Assembly (NCBI RefSeq): GCF_000525995.1
Contig: NZ_AODL01000013.1
Location: 1 to 64,000 of the forward strand
Direction: 5' to 3'
Source of the DNA: Paenilisteria riparia FSL S10-1204
GTDB lineage: Bacteria > Bacillota > Bacilli > Lactobacillales > Listeriaceae
DNA length: 64,000 nucleotides
Part shown: piece by piece, positions 1-7,550 of the stretch
How the letters are laid out: every line of letters begins with the position of its first letter
Numbering within the stretch: position 1 is the stretch's first letter
Notes under the pieces: generated by a model
What the model was told of the DNA's origin: nothing
What the model saw: the letters and a program-made list of their open reading frames with translations, nothing else
Database searches by the model: none
Program-made: the position numbers and the translations under genes

Positions 1-231
1 AAATAAATCGGCGACAAGCGCTCGCATTCAGGGAGTTTGGCGGACTTCCGGTTCTACTTCGCATACGCTACGCTTAACTTCTCGCATGGTCGGGGATACG
101 ACTCCCTCCCTGCTTTCAGTCATCACATACACCAGTATGCTGCGCTTCCGGCTTCCACCAAACTCCCTGAATACAAACGCTTTCGCTCGATTTGTGTATA
201 GCAAAATTTTTCGTCTTACCCAAAGTAAATG
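1..231. repeat. Family A intergenic element, inverted-repeat structured
   Basis: No gene is visible here. A perfect 15-bp inverted repeat, ATTCAGGGAGTTTGG (26-40) and its complement (158-172), is flanked by AAATCG (5-10) and CGATTT (188-193), giving a stem-loop of about 189 bp. The outer flank at 206-224 recurs exactly, in the other orientation, at 46902-46920. The stretch at 8-23 recurs at 46938-46953. The element may extend left of the window. It looks like a MITE-like or structured intergenic repeat; the function is unknown. Confidence 0.65.
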
Positions 232-272
232 GCTCGGCGGTTTTGCTTTATCTTGAGTTTTGTCCCAACCTC

Positions 273-1343
273 TTAAAATCCTTCTAATTTCAAATTTTCA
301 AATTGAAGCGGTCTCAAATTCGTCATTGTCAGCCCGACTAATCTGACACTATCTTCACCACTGTAAACATCATTCAAAAGACTTAGACCTGCCTGAAAAA
401 TAATCTGCGCATCCTTCGTATATTCCATTAACGATAATCGCCTAGTCACTGTATTAAAATCACTATATCGCAATTTCAAAACGACCGTCTTTCCCTGCTT
501 CCCTATCTTCTCCAAAGAAGCTTCGATTTTCTGCGCGAATAAAAATAACGTATCTTGCATTAAACGTTCATCAAAAATATTATTCGCAAACGTTGTCTCC
601 CTGCCCACTGATTTACGCTCTCGGTGCGGGTTTACTTTCGAATCTGATAAGCCCCTCACAGCACGATATAGTCGGTATCCTTGCTTATTCAATTCCCGTA
701 TTAAATCCCATTCATTCCAAGCCTTTAAATCGGCTCCCGTTTCAATACCTAAGCGATGAAGCTTCTCAGCAGTGACCTTCCCAACACCGTGAAATTTCGT
801 TACAGGTAAGCGCTCCAAAAAAGCCTCTGCCTCTTCTGGCAAAACAACCGTCATTCCAGCTGGCTTCTTAAAATCTGAGGCAATCTTAGCAATAAATTTA
901 TTATACGACACACCCGCGGACGCGGTTAATCCAATCTCATGATAAATGGCATACTGAATCTCCATCGCCACCTTTATTGCAGACTTAATTCCCCGTTTGT
1001 TCTCTGTCACATCTAAATAAGCCTCATCTAGCGACATCGGCTCTACTAAATCGGTATAGCGATAAAAAATTTCACGTATTTGCATTGAAACTTCCCGATA
1101 ATGTTCCATATTGCCATGAACAAAAATCGCATGCGGGCACAGCTTATACGCTTGTTTCGTGGGCATCGCTGAATGAACACCAAACTTCCTTGCTTCATAC
1201 GAACACGTAGACACAACACCACGCTTATTTGGGTCCCCGCCTATAATTAACGCCTTTCCGCGATATTCTGGATGATCACGCTCTTCCACCGAAGCAAAAA
1301 AAGCATCCATATCAATATGAATTATTTTACGCGTCTTATCCAT
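273..1343 (-). CDS. dinB: DNA polymerase IV (Y-family translesion polymerase)
   Basis: Error-prone Y-family polymerase that copies past damaged bases. The 356-aa protein has the catalytic motif HIDMDAFFASVE at residues 9-20 and SLDEAYLDVTE near residue 103, which supply the metal-binding acidic residues. The fingers and thumb follow, with a little-finger domain in the last 120 residues. The length is normal for the family. The ATG at 1343 is preceded by GGAG. A LexA-type box and a good promoter lie just upstream, so SOS induction is expected, as for dinB in other Firmicutes. It appears to be a single-gene unit. Confidence 0.95.
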   Translation of the reverse strand: MDKTRKIIHIDMDAFFASVEERDHPEYRGKALIIGGDPNKRGVVSTCSYEARKFGVHSAMPTKQAYKLCPHAIFVHGNMEHYREVSMQIREIFYRYTDLVEPMSLDEAYLDVTENKRGIKSAIKVAMEIQYAIYHEIGLTASAGVSYNKFIAKIASDFKKPAGMTVVLPEEAEAFLERLPVTKFHGVGKVTAEKLHRLGIETGADLKAWNEWDLIRELNKQGYRLYRAVRGLSDSKVNPHRERKSVGRETTFANNIFDERLMQDTLFLFAQKIEASLEKIGKQGKTVVLKLRYSDFNTVTRRLSLMEYTKDAQIIFQAGLSLLNDVYSGEDSVRLVGLTMTNLRPLQFENLKLEGF

Positions 1344-1364
1344 GTCTCCATCGCCTTTCGATAA

Positions 1365-1378
1365 CGAACATTTGTTCT
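1365..1378 (-). promoter_or_regulatory. LexA (DinR) SOS box of dinB
   Basis: CGAACATTTGTTCT on the + strand matches the Gram-positive LexA consensus CGAAC-N4-GTTCG except at the last base. It lies between the dinB -10 element and its start codon, where bound LexA would block transcription. Confidence 0.85.
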
Positions 1379-1386
1379 ATTTTTTT

Positions 1387-1415
1387 ATTATACCTAATAT
1401 AGGACAAAATTTCAA
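1387..1415 (-). promoter_or_regulatory. dinB promoter (sigma-A type)
   Basis: On the minus strand, TTGAAA (1410-1415) and TATAAT (1387-1392) are separated by 17 bp. The LexA box sits immediately downstream, over the expected start site. Confidence 0.75.
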
Positions 1416-1435
1416 GTATCTTACGAGCAAAAATA

Positions 1436-1465
1436 AAAAGAGCTAGGAGAAACCTAAACTCTTTT
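1436..1465 (-). terminator. Rho-independent terminator after the SDR gene
   Basis: The arms AAAAGAG (1436-1442) and CTCTTTT (1459-1465), with inner TAGG/CCTA pairing, form a hairpin. It is followed on the minus strand by a T-rich tract, just past the stop of the SDR gene. Confidence 0.7.
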
Positions 1466-1470
1466 CAACT

Positions 1471-2259
1471 TCATTTCTTTCCGAAGGCACTTTTTCCGAA
1501 GAATTCAATCACGCGAGGCATCACTTGGTACAACCTAGAGATGATATTCATCGCGAATGGTAAGTTGATTTCACGCTTGTTTTTTCCCATAATGGCAACT
1601 GTTTTCGCGGCTACATCTTCCGGTTTTAAAACGAGAAAACCAACATTTTTTAAATAGTCACCTGATGCATCTGCAATATCAAAAAAGTTCGTCGCAATCG
1701 GTCCTGGATTCACCGTTGTAACGTGTATATTAGAAGTCTTTACTTCCATGCGTAAAGCGTTAGAATAGCCTAATACAGCGAATTTCGTTGCAGAATACGC
1801 AGAAGATTTGGGTGTTGCAATTTTTCCAGCTTGAGAGGCGATATTAATAATATGTCCCGCTTCTCTAGCTAGCATTTTCGGTAAAACCAACTGGGTTAGG
1901 CGCATCAGACCCAATACGTTCGTGTCAAACATGCGCTCTACCGTACCAAAATCAGTTGTGACAGCCTCCTCAAAAATACCAAAACCAGCGCAATTCACGA
2001 GCACATCAATGTTTGTATTCGCCAGCTTTCCCGCCACTTCTTCAATTTCCGCAAAATTGGTCATGTCCATTTTATGATACGTGCTAATCACGCCAAAATC
2101 TGCTTGAATCTGCGTTGTTAAACTTGCCAATTTCTCCGTACTACGCGCTGTTAAAATCGTATGTGCACCTTGTGCTGCAACCTGTCTTGCTAGCTCCGCG
2201 CCAAGGCCATTAGATGCCCCTGTAATTAGCACCGTTTTATCTTTTAAAAAATGATTCAT
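1471..2259 (-). CDS. Short-chain dehydrogenase/reductase
   Basis: Classical SDR oxidoreductase of 262 aa, cytosolic, substrate unknown. The Rossmann nucleotide-binding motif TGASNGLG is near residue 14 and the NCAGFG strand motif follows near residue 89. The catalytic serine (INIASQAG region) and the YSATK motif (Tyr and Lys, four residues apart) are near residue 155. It resembles the B. subtilis YqjQ group. The start is supported by AAGGAG upstream. It lies 18 bp after rnz on the same strand and is probably co-transcribed with it. No specific pathway can be assigned. Confidence 0.88.
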   Translation of the reverse strand: MNHFLKDKTVLITGASNGLGAELARQVAAQGAHTILTARSTEKLASLTTQIQADFGVISTYHKMDMTNFAEIEEVAGKLANTNIDVLVNCAGFGIFEEAVTTDFGTVERMFDTNVLGLMRLTQLVLPKMLAREAGHIINIASQAGKIATPKSSAYSATKFAVLGYSNALRMEVKTSNIHVTTVNPGPIATNFFDIADASGDYLKNVGFLVLKPEDVAAKTVAIMGKNKREINLPFAMNIISRLYQVMPRVIEFFGKSAFGKK

Positions 2260-2277
2260 TTTTTTCAGGCTCCTTTT

Positions 2278-3193
2278 TTATAGTTCAAATATGGCGAAAT
2301 CTGTTGCTATTGCTGTGTTAGGAAAAATAGGGCGGCATTCCTCTACCAAGCTTTGATTATCATCCCGACTATATCGCGAGCTAATATGCGTAATAATCAA
2401 TTGCTTTGCCCCCGCATCCTTCGCAAGTGTTGCAGCTTCTAGCGTTGTCGAATGCATGTATTCACCCGCCATGTCTCCCATATTTGCAGCAAACGTGGCT
2501 TCGTGAACAACAACATCCGCATGATGTGCAACTGCCAATTCGTTCGGCGTCACTTTCGTATCACCAAAAATCGCAATGACACGACCCTTTTTTGAAGGCC
2601 CAATAAACGCGCTGCCACTAACGACAGTCCCATCTTCTAACGTCACCGTCTTTCCTTCCTTCAACTCTTTAAAAATCGGTCCTGGTTTCACGCCAAGTGC
2701 AGCAAGACCAGCAGCATCAAGCGCTCCCGTCTTATCCGCTTCCTCTATTCGGTAGCCATAACTCAAAATACCATGTTCTAATTCCTTACAAGTCACTTTA
2801 AATGTTGCGTCTTCAAACACGAGCTCATCTTCTATTTCCACAATTTCCAGCGAATATTTTAAATGTGTGCCACTAACCGCCAAGCTCGTCCGGATATAAT
2901 TCGCCAGCCCCACAGGTCCATAAACCGTAAGTGCCGTTTCCCCACCTTGAAAAGAACGACTACTAAGCAAACCTGGTAAGCCAAAAATATGATCTCCATG
3001 CAAATGTGTGATAAAAATTTTTTTCTAGCTTACTCAGTTTAATCGAGCTACGTAAAATTTGGTGTTGCGTAGCTTCCCCACAATCGAACAGCCAAATACT
3101 GTTTCGCTCATTTAGCATCGTGAGCGCAATCGCCGAAACATTGCGGCCTTTGGAAGGAACTCCAGCCCCTGTCCCAAGAAAAATCAATTCCAT
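2278..3193 (-). CDS. rnz: Ribonuclease Z, with apparent one-base frameshift
   Basis: Zinc endonuclease that trims tRNA 3' ends. The N-terminal part starts [13 protein letters not shown] at 3193 and reads to KLSKLEK, then loses frame in a run of seven T on the + strand (3018-3024). Removing one base gives [10 protein letters not shown], the HxHxDH metal motif, continuous with the rest to the stop at 2278. The repaired protein is 304 aa, normal for RNase Z. Later motifs include FGDT, HEATF and HISSRY. tRNA maturation normally needs this gene in bacilli, so a homopolymer sequencing error is more likely than inactivation. Confidence 0.88.
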
Positions 3194-3299
3194 CTTTGTC
3201 TCACAATCCTCTCGTCAACTTCTCATCACTAATAGTATCATATTTGCCAAATTTATTGAACTTCCCGCCCCACTAAAAATTTATTTTGGGCTCAATCAG

Positions 3300-3328
3300 T
3301 TGCACAAACCAAATCTAACCGCTAAAAT
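3300..3328 (+). promoter_or_regulatory. Putative zwf promoter
   Basis: TTGCAC (3300-3305) and TAAAAT (3323-3328) have 17-bp spacing, in the 336-bp gap between the divergent rnz and zwf starts. The leader would be about 195 nt long and would contain a family A end fragment. Confidence 0.5.
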
Positions 3329-3456
3329 AGTAAGGAATAATGAGGATGACTATGATTGCATTGTGTTTTATACGCCTCATTTATGACAATACTCGAAATA
3401 AAGCCGTACACCTGCTGAACTCTATGTTAGTTTTTTTAAAGCAGGAGGTACTGATA

Positions 3457-3492
3457 GCTTTACATAAATCGAGCGCTTGCCGATGTATTCAG
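3457..3492. repeat. Family A end fragment in the zwf leader
   Basis: This 36-bp stretch matches the reverse complement of the right end of the family A element at the left edge of the window at about 28 of 36 positions, sharing AAATCGAGCG and TGTATTCAG. It lies 37 bp upstream of the zwf start codon. The rest of the 3194-3529 gap shows only the putative promoter. Confidence 0.5.
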
Positions 3493-3529
3493 AGTATGTC
3501 CATATATTTAAGAAAGAGGGTAAGTACGT

Positions 3530-4999
3530 ATGACAGAAGTGAAAGAACAAGTGGCTTTAATAACTATTTTTGGCGGTACGGGAGATTTGGCAAATCGTAA
3601 ACTTTACCCTTCGCTATATCATCTCTTTACAAAGGGATTTTTGAAAGAGAATTTTGCAGTGATTGGTACTGCTCGTCGTCCGTGGACAAATGATTTCTTC
3701 CGCGAAAAAGTAGTAGAATCTTTAAAGGGAATTGAAAAAGAGGGTTTTGATCCGCAAGATTTTGCTTCTCATTTCTACTATCAATCACATGATGTAACGA
3801 ACCAGGAATCGTATGTGCAACTAAAAAATCTCTCTGATGAGCTCGACAAAAAGTATGAACTGCAAGGAAACCGTCTGTTCTATCTAGCAATGGCACCTAA
3901 TTTCTTTGGAACAATTGCTAGTCGATTAAAGTCAGAAGGTTTTGTCGATAATGATGGCTTTAGTCGTTTAATTATTGAAAAACCATTTGGTCGTGATTTA
4001 GCGAGTGCCCAAGAATTAAATGAATCGCTACGTCAAGCTTTTGCGGAGAATGAAATTTACCGTATTGACCATTATTTAGGCAAAGAGATGATTCAAAATA
4101 TTTCTGTTATCCGTTTTGCGAATTCTATTATTGAGTCGCTTTGGAATAATCGCTATATTGACAACGTCCAAGTAACACTTAGTGAAACGCTTGGTGTAGA
4201 AGATCGTGGCCGTTATTACGAAGAAAGTGGCGCTTTGCGTGATATGGTACAAAATCATATTTTACAAATCGTATCATTGCTTGCCATGGAACCACCAATT
4301 AAGCTAACAACTCAAGAAATTCGCCATGAAAAAGTACGTGCGCTTCGTTCGTTACGTGTCATTGAAGGCGAAGATGTCTATAAATATTTCGTACGCGGTC
4401 AATATGGCCCAGGTACTGTTGACGGCGAACAATTAGAAGGCTATCGTCAAGCTGAAAATGTAGATCCAGATTCTAATACCGAAACATTCGTAGCAGCCAA
4501 GCTAATGATTGACAATTTCCGTTGGAGCGGCGTACCATTTTATATCCGCACCGGGAAACGTTTAGCGAAAAAAACTACACAAATCGCTATTCAATTCAAA
4601 AGTGTACCAATGAATCTATTTGGTGGCCAACAATCGCTTGCAGGAAATGTACTTGTGATACATATCCAACCAGACGAAGGTATCACACTACACATGAATG
4701 TCAAAGAACCAGGCCAAGGAATGCTAACCATGCCAATCAATTTAAATTACGCTCACTCATCACCAGATGGCATGAACACACCAGAAGCCTATGAAAAACT
4801 AATTCAAGACTGCCTAAACGGCGACGCAACCTACTTCTCTCATTGGGATGAAGTCTCCCTATCATGGAACTTCGTCGACAAAGTAGCTAACGTATGGTCC
4901 AACACGAAAGAACACTTCCCGAACTACGCATCGGGCACAATGGGACCTAAAGAAGCCGATAAATTGGTGGCACAGGATGGGTTTGAGTGGTTTGAATGA
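3530..4999 (+). CDS. zwf: Glucose-6-phosphate 1-dehydrogenase
   Basis: Catalyses the first oxidative step of the pentose phosphate pathway, glucose-6-phosphate plus NADP to 6-phosphogluconolactone. The 489-aa protein has the Rossmann motif GGTGDLANRKLYPSLY at residues 15-30. The substrate-binding and catalytic signature RIDHYLGKE is near residue 178, and IEKPFGRD is near residue 149. The length matches the family. The start ATG follows AAAGAGGG. It stands alone on the + strand. A family B repeat begins directly at its stop codon, and a terminator follows about 190 bp later. Confidence 0.96.
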   Translation: MTEVKEQVALITIFGGTGDLANRKLYPSLYHLFTKGFLKENFAVIGTARRPWTNDFFREKVVESLKGIEKEGFDPQDFASHFYYQSHDVTNQESYVQLKNLSDELDKKYELQGNRLFYLAMAPNFFGTIASRLKSEGFVDNDGFSRLIIEKPFGRDLASAQELNESLRQAFAENEIYRIDHYLGKEMIQNISVIRFANSIIESLWNNRYIDNVQVTLSETLGVEDRGRYYEESGALRDMVQNHILQIVSLLAMEPPIKLTTQEIRHEKVRALRSLRVIEGEDVYKYFVRGQYGPGTVDGEQLEGYRQAENVDPDSNTETFVAAKLMIDNFRWSGVPFYIRTGKRLAKKTTQIAIQFKSVPMNLFGGQQSLAGNVLVIHIQPDEGITLHMNVKEPGQGMLTMPINLNYAHSSPDGMNTPEAYEKLIQDCLNGDATYFSHWDEVSLSWNFVDKVANVWSNTKEHFPNYASGTMGPKEADKLVAQDGFEWFE

Positions 5000-5145
5000 A
5001 AAGCTGAACGGGCTCGTTCAGCTCCGAAAAAAACTGGAGCGGCCGCAGTAAAAAGCCGCTCTTGCTTTTTGCGGAGGGCGTGAAGTTTTCGAGGAGCTAG
5101 CCCGTGAAGCTGGATCCGGAGGCGTCAAGTATGACGCCAAACCCA
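4998..5145 (+). repeat. Family B structured repeat, copy S1 (after zwf)
   Basis: A GC-richer element starting at the zwf stop codon. In order it contains the palindrome GCTGAACGGGCTCGTTCAGC (5003-5022), the hairpin GCTCC/GGAGC (5021-5040), a central hairpin AAAAAGC/GCTTTTT (5050-5056 and 5064-5070) extended by CCGC/GCGG, and a tail hairpin GGCGTC/GACGCC (5121-5138). Nearly the same sequence occurs in opposite orientation at 25019-25139, and diverged copies occur at 24594-25018. Confidence 0.85.
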
Positions 5146-5190
5146 GCTAATACAAACATTGTTTCCCACCGCTAACCAACAACTAAATCC

Positions 5191-5236
5191 AAAAAAGCAA
5201 GCGTGCTCGTCTAAAAAGCCACTCTTGCTTTTTTAG
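5191..5236 (+). terminator. Terminator downstream of zwf and repeat S1
   Basis: AAAAAAGCAAG (5191-5201) pairs with CTTGCTTTTTT (5224-5234), giving an 11-bp stem ending in a T-tract. The rest of the 5000-5343 gap holds repeat S1 and a possible extended -10 (TGTTACAAT, 5304-5312) for the next gene. Confidence 0.7.
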
Positions 5237-5343
5237 TCCTCTCAAATTCTCCAAAGCCAAAACCATCTCTCACCCGATCATCGTTCCCTTTTTCACAAAT
5301 CCATGTTACAATAAAATAGAACAAACCATAAAGGAGAATCAAT

Positions 5344-5781
5344 ATGCCAGAAAGCATTGACGATTATATCGATCGCGGAATTCATGGTGCGAAAGAAATC
5401 AATCCAGCCGAGCGCAAGAAGTATCTCGGCACATTTCGAGAACGAATCGAAATCCAAATGAGCAAACAAGAAGTATTCGAAAAATATTGCACAAAAGAAC
5501 TCGAGCAAGAAATGAAGGACCACCCGAAAGCTAAATTACTGCTTAACGGTTCCATTTCCTACGAAATTTTGCGCGCGTATATTATGCTCGCAGAAAAACA
5601 TAAACTGCCCTTCTCCATCGTTGCGCGTGAAGACGATGATACGCCAGTTGGTCTTGTTTTAACGGAGGATTACGAAATTAACCGCGAAGATACGCAGCTT
5701 CATGAAACACCAATAATCGCAGAAGACACTACGGGAAAAGTGACTCTGCTCGACAAAATTAGAGCCATTTTTAAAGAATAA
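5344..5781 (+). CDS. YueI-family protein (DUF1694)
   Basis: Soluble 145-aa protein resembling B. subtilis YueI, whose function is unknown. The N-terminal half is charged and helical. A middle segment, KLLLNGSISYEILRAYIMLA, is followed by a PFSIVAREDDDTPVGLVL stretch typical of the family. The C-terminal tail is acidic and may be flexible. The start ATG is preceded by AAGGAG at good spacing. A 46-aa membrane protein gene follows 15 bp later with its own ribosome site, so the two probably form an operon. Confidence 0.8.
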   Translation: MPESIDDYIDRGIHGAKEINPAERKKYLGTFRERIEIQMSKQEVFEKYCTKELEQEMKDHPKAKLLLNGSISYEILRAYIMLAEKHKLPFSIVAREDDDTPVGLVLTEDYEINREDTQLHETPIIAEDTTGKVTLLDKIRAIFKE

Positions 5782-5796
5782 AGGATGTGACACTTT

Positions 5797-5937
5797 ATGC
5801 TCCATACAATCGTTATTGCGCTTGCCATCCTTGTTTTCTTGCAAACGATTTATTTTTTCATACGAAAAAACACCGACATGGGCGTGATGTTTCTCCTCAT
5901 CGGTGTTGCTTTATTAATTATTTCAACCATCGGCTAA
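5797..5937 (+). CDS. Small hydrophobic membrane protein, 46 aa
   Basis: A short gene starting MLHTIVIALAILVF at 5797 and ending FLLIGVALLIISTIG before a TAA at 5935-5937. Two predicted membrane helices (about residues 2-20 and 29-46) are joined by a short basic loop, RKNTDMG. AAGGATGTGA upstream is a plausible ribosome site, and the gene follows the YueI-type gene by 15 bp. It overlaps the tail of the convergent DUF6884 gene by 4 bp. I do not recognise a function; a small membrane protein next to yueI is plausible as a real gene. Confidence 0.65.
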   Translation: MLHTIVIALAILVFLQTIYFFIRKNTDMGVMFLLIGVALLIISTIG

Positions 5938-6383
5938 TTGAAAGGCTCGCCAGTGTCCAGCGCTGTGCGGAGCCTTTTTTGCATGTCGCCGATACCTTTT
6001 GAACCGTGAAGTGGAAATAAAAAAACTTGTTTTCCACCAGTTATTTTCTGTAGTAAGGGCTTAAATTTCTGCCCACCTAACATCGTAATCGATGCTTGTT
6101 GGATTCCAAGCACCTGCCATTGTTGTGTTAACAGTTCTAGCCCAATCGTCTCTGCGGTTACGCCGCGTGCCGTAAACCTGACATCATATGTTCCTAAAAC
6201 AAGCGAATCCGGCTTTAAAAAACCATATTTCGGCGATAAAATGAGATACTCTCCATCAAACGTTTCCGCATACGCCTTGCAGAGCTGATGGAAGTTCCCA
6301 GTATACGCCTCACTCGCCTTCACCGCACCTAAATCGCTTTGCCTATCCCAAATTTTCGGCTTTCCAGATGGAATAATAATCAT
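5934..6383 (-). CDS. DUF6884-like protein of unknown function
   Basis: A 149-aa soluble protein when started at the ATG at 6383 (MIIIPSGKPKIW). That start overlaps the GNAT stop as ATGA, which favours it over a start 10 codons upstream. The centre carries LILSPKYGFLKPDSLVLGTY, like the LSAKHGLL...PYD signature of DUF6884 proteins found near mobile and modification genes. It ends in a basic segment (HGSKGIGDMQKRLRTAL). The biochemical activity is unknown. It is translationally coupled to the acetyltransferase gene upstream. Confidence 0.6.
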   Translation of the reverse strand: MIIIPSGKPKIWDRQSDLGAVKASEAYTGNFHQLCKAYAETFDGEYLILSPKYGFLKPDSLVLGTYDVRFTARGVTAETIGLELLTQQWQVLGIQQASITMLGGQKFKPLLQKITGGKQVFLFPLHGSKGIGDMQKRLRTALDTGEPFN

Positions 6384-6937
6384 GATACACCTTGATTCAT
6401 CGGATATTCCCACAACACAATCCGACCTCGCGATTCGACTTTGTCTTGATTTGGCTGATACACGAACCCTGCTTTTTTTAACACTTGGATTGAATGCGTA
6501 TTCGTTTCAAAACTTCTTGCAAAAATCCGTTTAATCTCTGGCTGAACTTGTAGCCATGCAAGCAATTCCATCAAAGCTTCTGACACATACCCTTGGTTTT
6601 GATATTCTGGCACGATACTATAGCCAAGCTCAATCTCCCCTGTTTCCTCTGGCTTGCCCTGCCCGCCAATTTCACCAATAACTTTGTTTTCAGCTTTCAA
6701 AACTATCAAATGCGTCCATTTCGTCATTTCTGGCTCTTTTTTGACGTTTTCTAACACATAAGGTAGATAAAAAAAGAAATCAATACCTGGCCAGTCTCTG
6801 GACACCTCGTAGCCCGATACACGTTCTAGTTCATCTACTCCTAGAATCGTCGCTTGAATCCACTCCAAACTATACTCTAACAACAGTAGCCGTTTCGTTT
6901 CTAATTTTCCCATGACAAAACCCGACTTTCCATTCAT
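6380..6937 (-). CDS. GNAT-family N-acetyltransferase (RimJ/RimL type)
   Basis: Acetyl-CoA-dependent acetyltransferase of 185 aa; the target is unknown. It begins GKLETKRLLLLEY, the usual RimJ/RimL opening. The acetyl-CoA-binding segment ELGYSIVPEYQNQGYVSEAL is near residue 126, and ARSFETNTHSIQVLKKAGF follows. Two starts are possible: ATG at 6937 with a weak upstream site, or ATG at 6913 (MGKLETKR) with GGAAAG 12 bp away. The second fits homologues better at the N-terminus. Its stop overlaps the DUF6884 start, so the two are co-translated. Confidence 0.82.
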   Translation of the reverse strand: MNGKSGFVMGKLETKRLLLLEYSLEWIQATILGVDELERVSGYEVSRDWPGIDFFFYLPYVLENVKKEPEMTKWTHLIVLKAENKVIGEIGGQGKPEETGEIELGYSIVPEYQNQGYVSEALMELLAWLQVQPEIKRIFARSFETNTHSIQVLKKAGFVYQPNQDKVESRGRIVLWEYPMNQGVS

Positions 6938-7125
6938 TTATCTTACTCTAAAACTATCAAATTCTGCCGCATTGCGCAATTATTTTGCGGAATACAACCT
7001 GTTATTATTACCACATACTAATTTTTTCAAATCTTTTTTCATTATATTTGTATCCGCTTACACGTAGTTTTATCAATCAATTTAGCTATGTATTCTCGTT
7101 TTTCAATGAAATGACAAAAGCAATA

Positions 7126-7140
7126 AATTTTCAAAAAACA
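7126..7140 (+). promoter_or_regulatory. Possible CodY box upstream of ilv promoter
   Basis: This 15-bp site starts AATTTTCAAAAAA and matches the CodY consensus AATTTTCWGAAAATT at 12 of 15 positions. It abuts the -35 element, and CodY is a known repressor of ilv-leu operons in Firmicutes. AT-rich DNA gives such matches by chance, so it is only suggestive. Confidence 0.4.
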
Positions 7141-7141
7141 G

Positions 7142-7169
7142 TTGACATTTTCCCCTCAAAAGCTATAAT
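7142..7169 (+). promoter_or_regulatory. ilv-leu operon promoter
   Basis: TTGACA (7142-7147) and TATAAT (7164-7169) with 16-bp spacing form a near-consensus sigma-A promoter. Transcription from about 7176 would give a leader of roughly 375 nt before ilvD. Confidence 0.8.
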
Positions 7170-7272
7170 TAATGTTATTACAAGCAACGTTATTTCCGAC
7201 ATACTTAAAACGGGCTACATAATCGAATTTTTAAGTATCTCATATTTTGATAAAAAGAGGGGCTAATGACTT

Positions 7273-7320
7273 ATGAAAACTTTTAACCGAAATTACGTCA
7301 TTACAATTTTATTACTCTAG
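7273..7320 (+). CDS. ilv leader peptide (attenuation peptide)
   Basis: A 15-codon reading frame, MKTFNRNYVITILLL, lies between the ilv promoter and a terminator hairpin. Seven of its last eight-to-nine residues are regulated amino acids or neighbours: V, I, I, L, L, L, with three leucine codons directly before TAG. A weak GGGGCTAATGA precedes it. This is the standard arrangement of ribosome-mediated attenuation, where stalling at Val/Ile/Leu codons prevents terminator formation. A similar leader upstream of ilvD has been described in L. monocytogenes (Rli60), from memory. Confidence 0.8.
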   Translation: MKTFNRNYVITILLL

Positions 7321-7323
7321 CAA

Positions 7324-7434
7324 GGGTCTGGAACACTGTTTAAAACAAGCAGTCGTTTAGATCCTGTTTATCATTAAATGGGATTCTTATCTAGGCATCC
7401 CATTTTTTTACTCAAAAAAATGGGGTGCTTTTTT
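7324..7434 (+). terminator. ilv attenuator with two overlapping terminator hairpins
   Basis: Right after the leader-peptide stop, GGGTCT (7324-7329) pairs with AGATCC (7359-7364) with inner ACTG/CAGT pairing, a likely pause hairpin. Terminator 1 is AAATGGGAT (7376-7384) with ATCCCATTT (7397-7405), followed by T. The same ATCCCATTT strand can instead pair downstream: 7395-7409 with AAAAAAATGGGGTGC (7414-7428), followed by TTTTTT. The two stems are mutually exclusive. AGATCC could alternatively pair with GGATTCT (7381-7387) as antiterminator. The structures are inferred by eye. Confidence 0.75.
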
Positions 7435-7550
7435 GTTGCCAAGCACTTGATTTGCCGCTTATTTTTCAGACAAAAGGTCATGCTAGTGATTATATTCTAA
7501 AAATTCAGCTTCGACCAACAATTATAATTAAAGAAACGGGGTACATGCTT

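Noticed and set aside
2278-3193. rnz as a real pseudogene
   Set aside because: The single break is in a 7-base homopolymer, all catalytic motifs are intact on both sides, and seven other conserved genes show the same type of defect.
3340-3600. 86-codon frame running into zwf
   Set aside because: It overlaps the zwf start in another frame, has an unlikely composition, and crosses the family A fragment.
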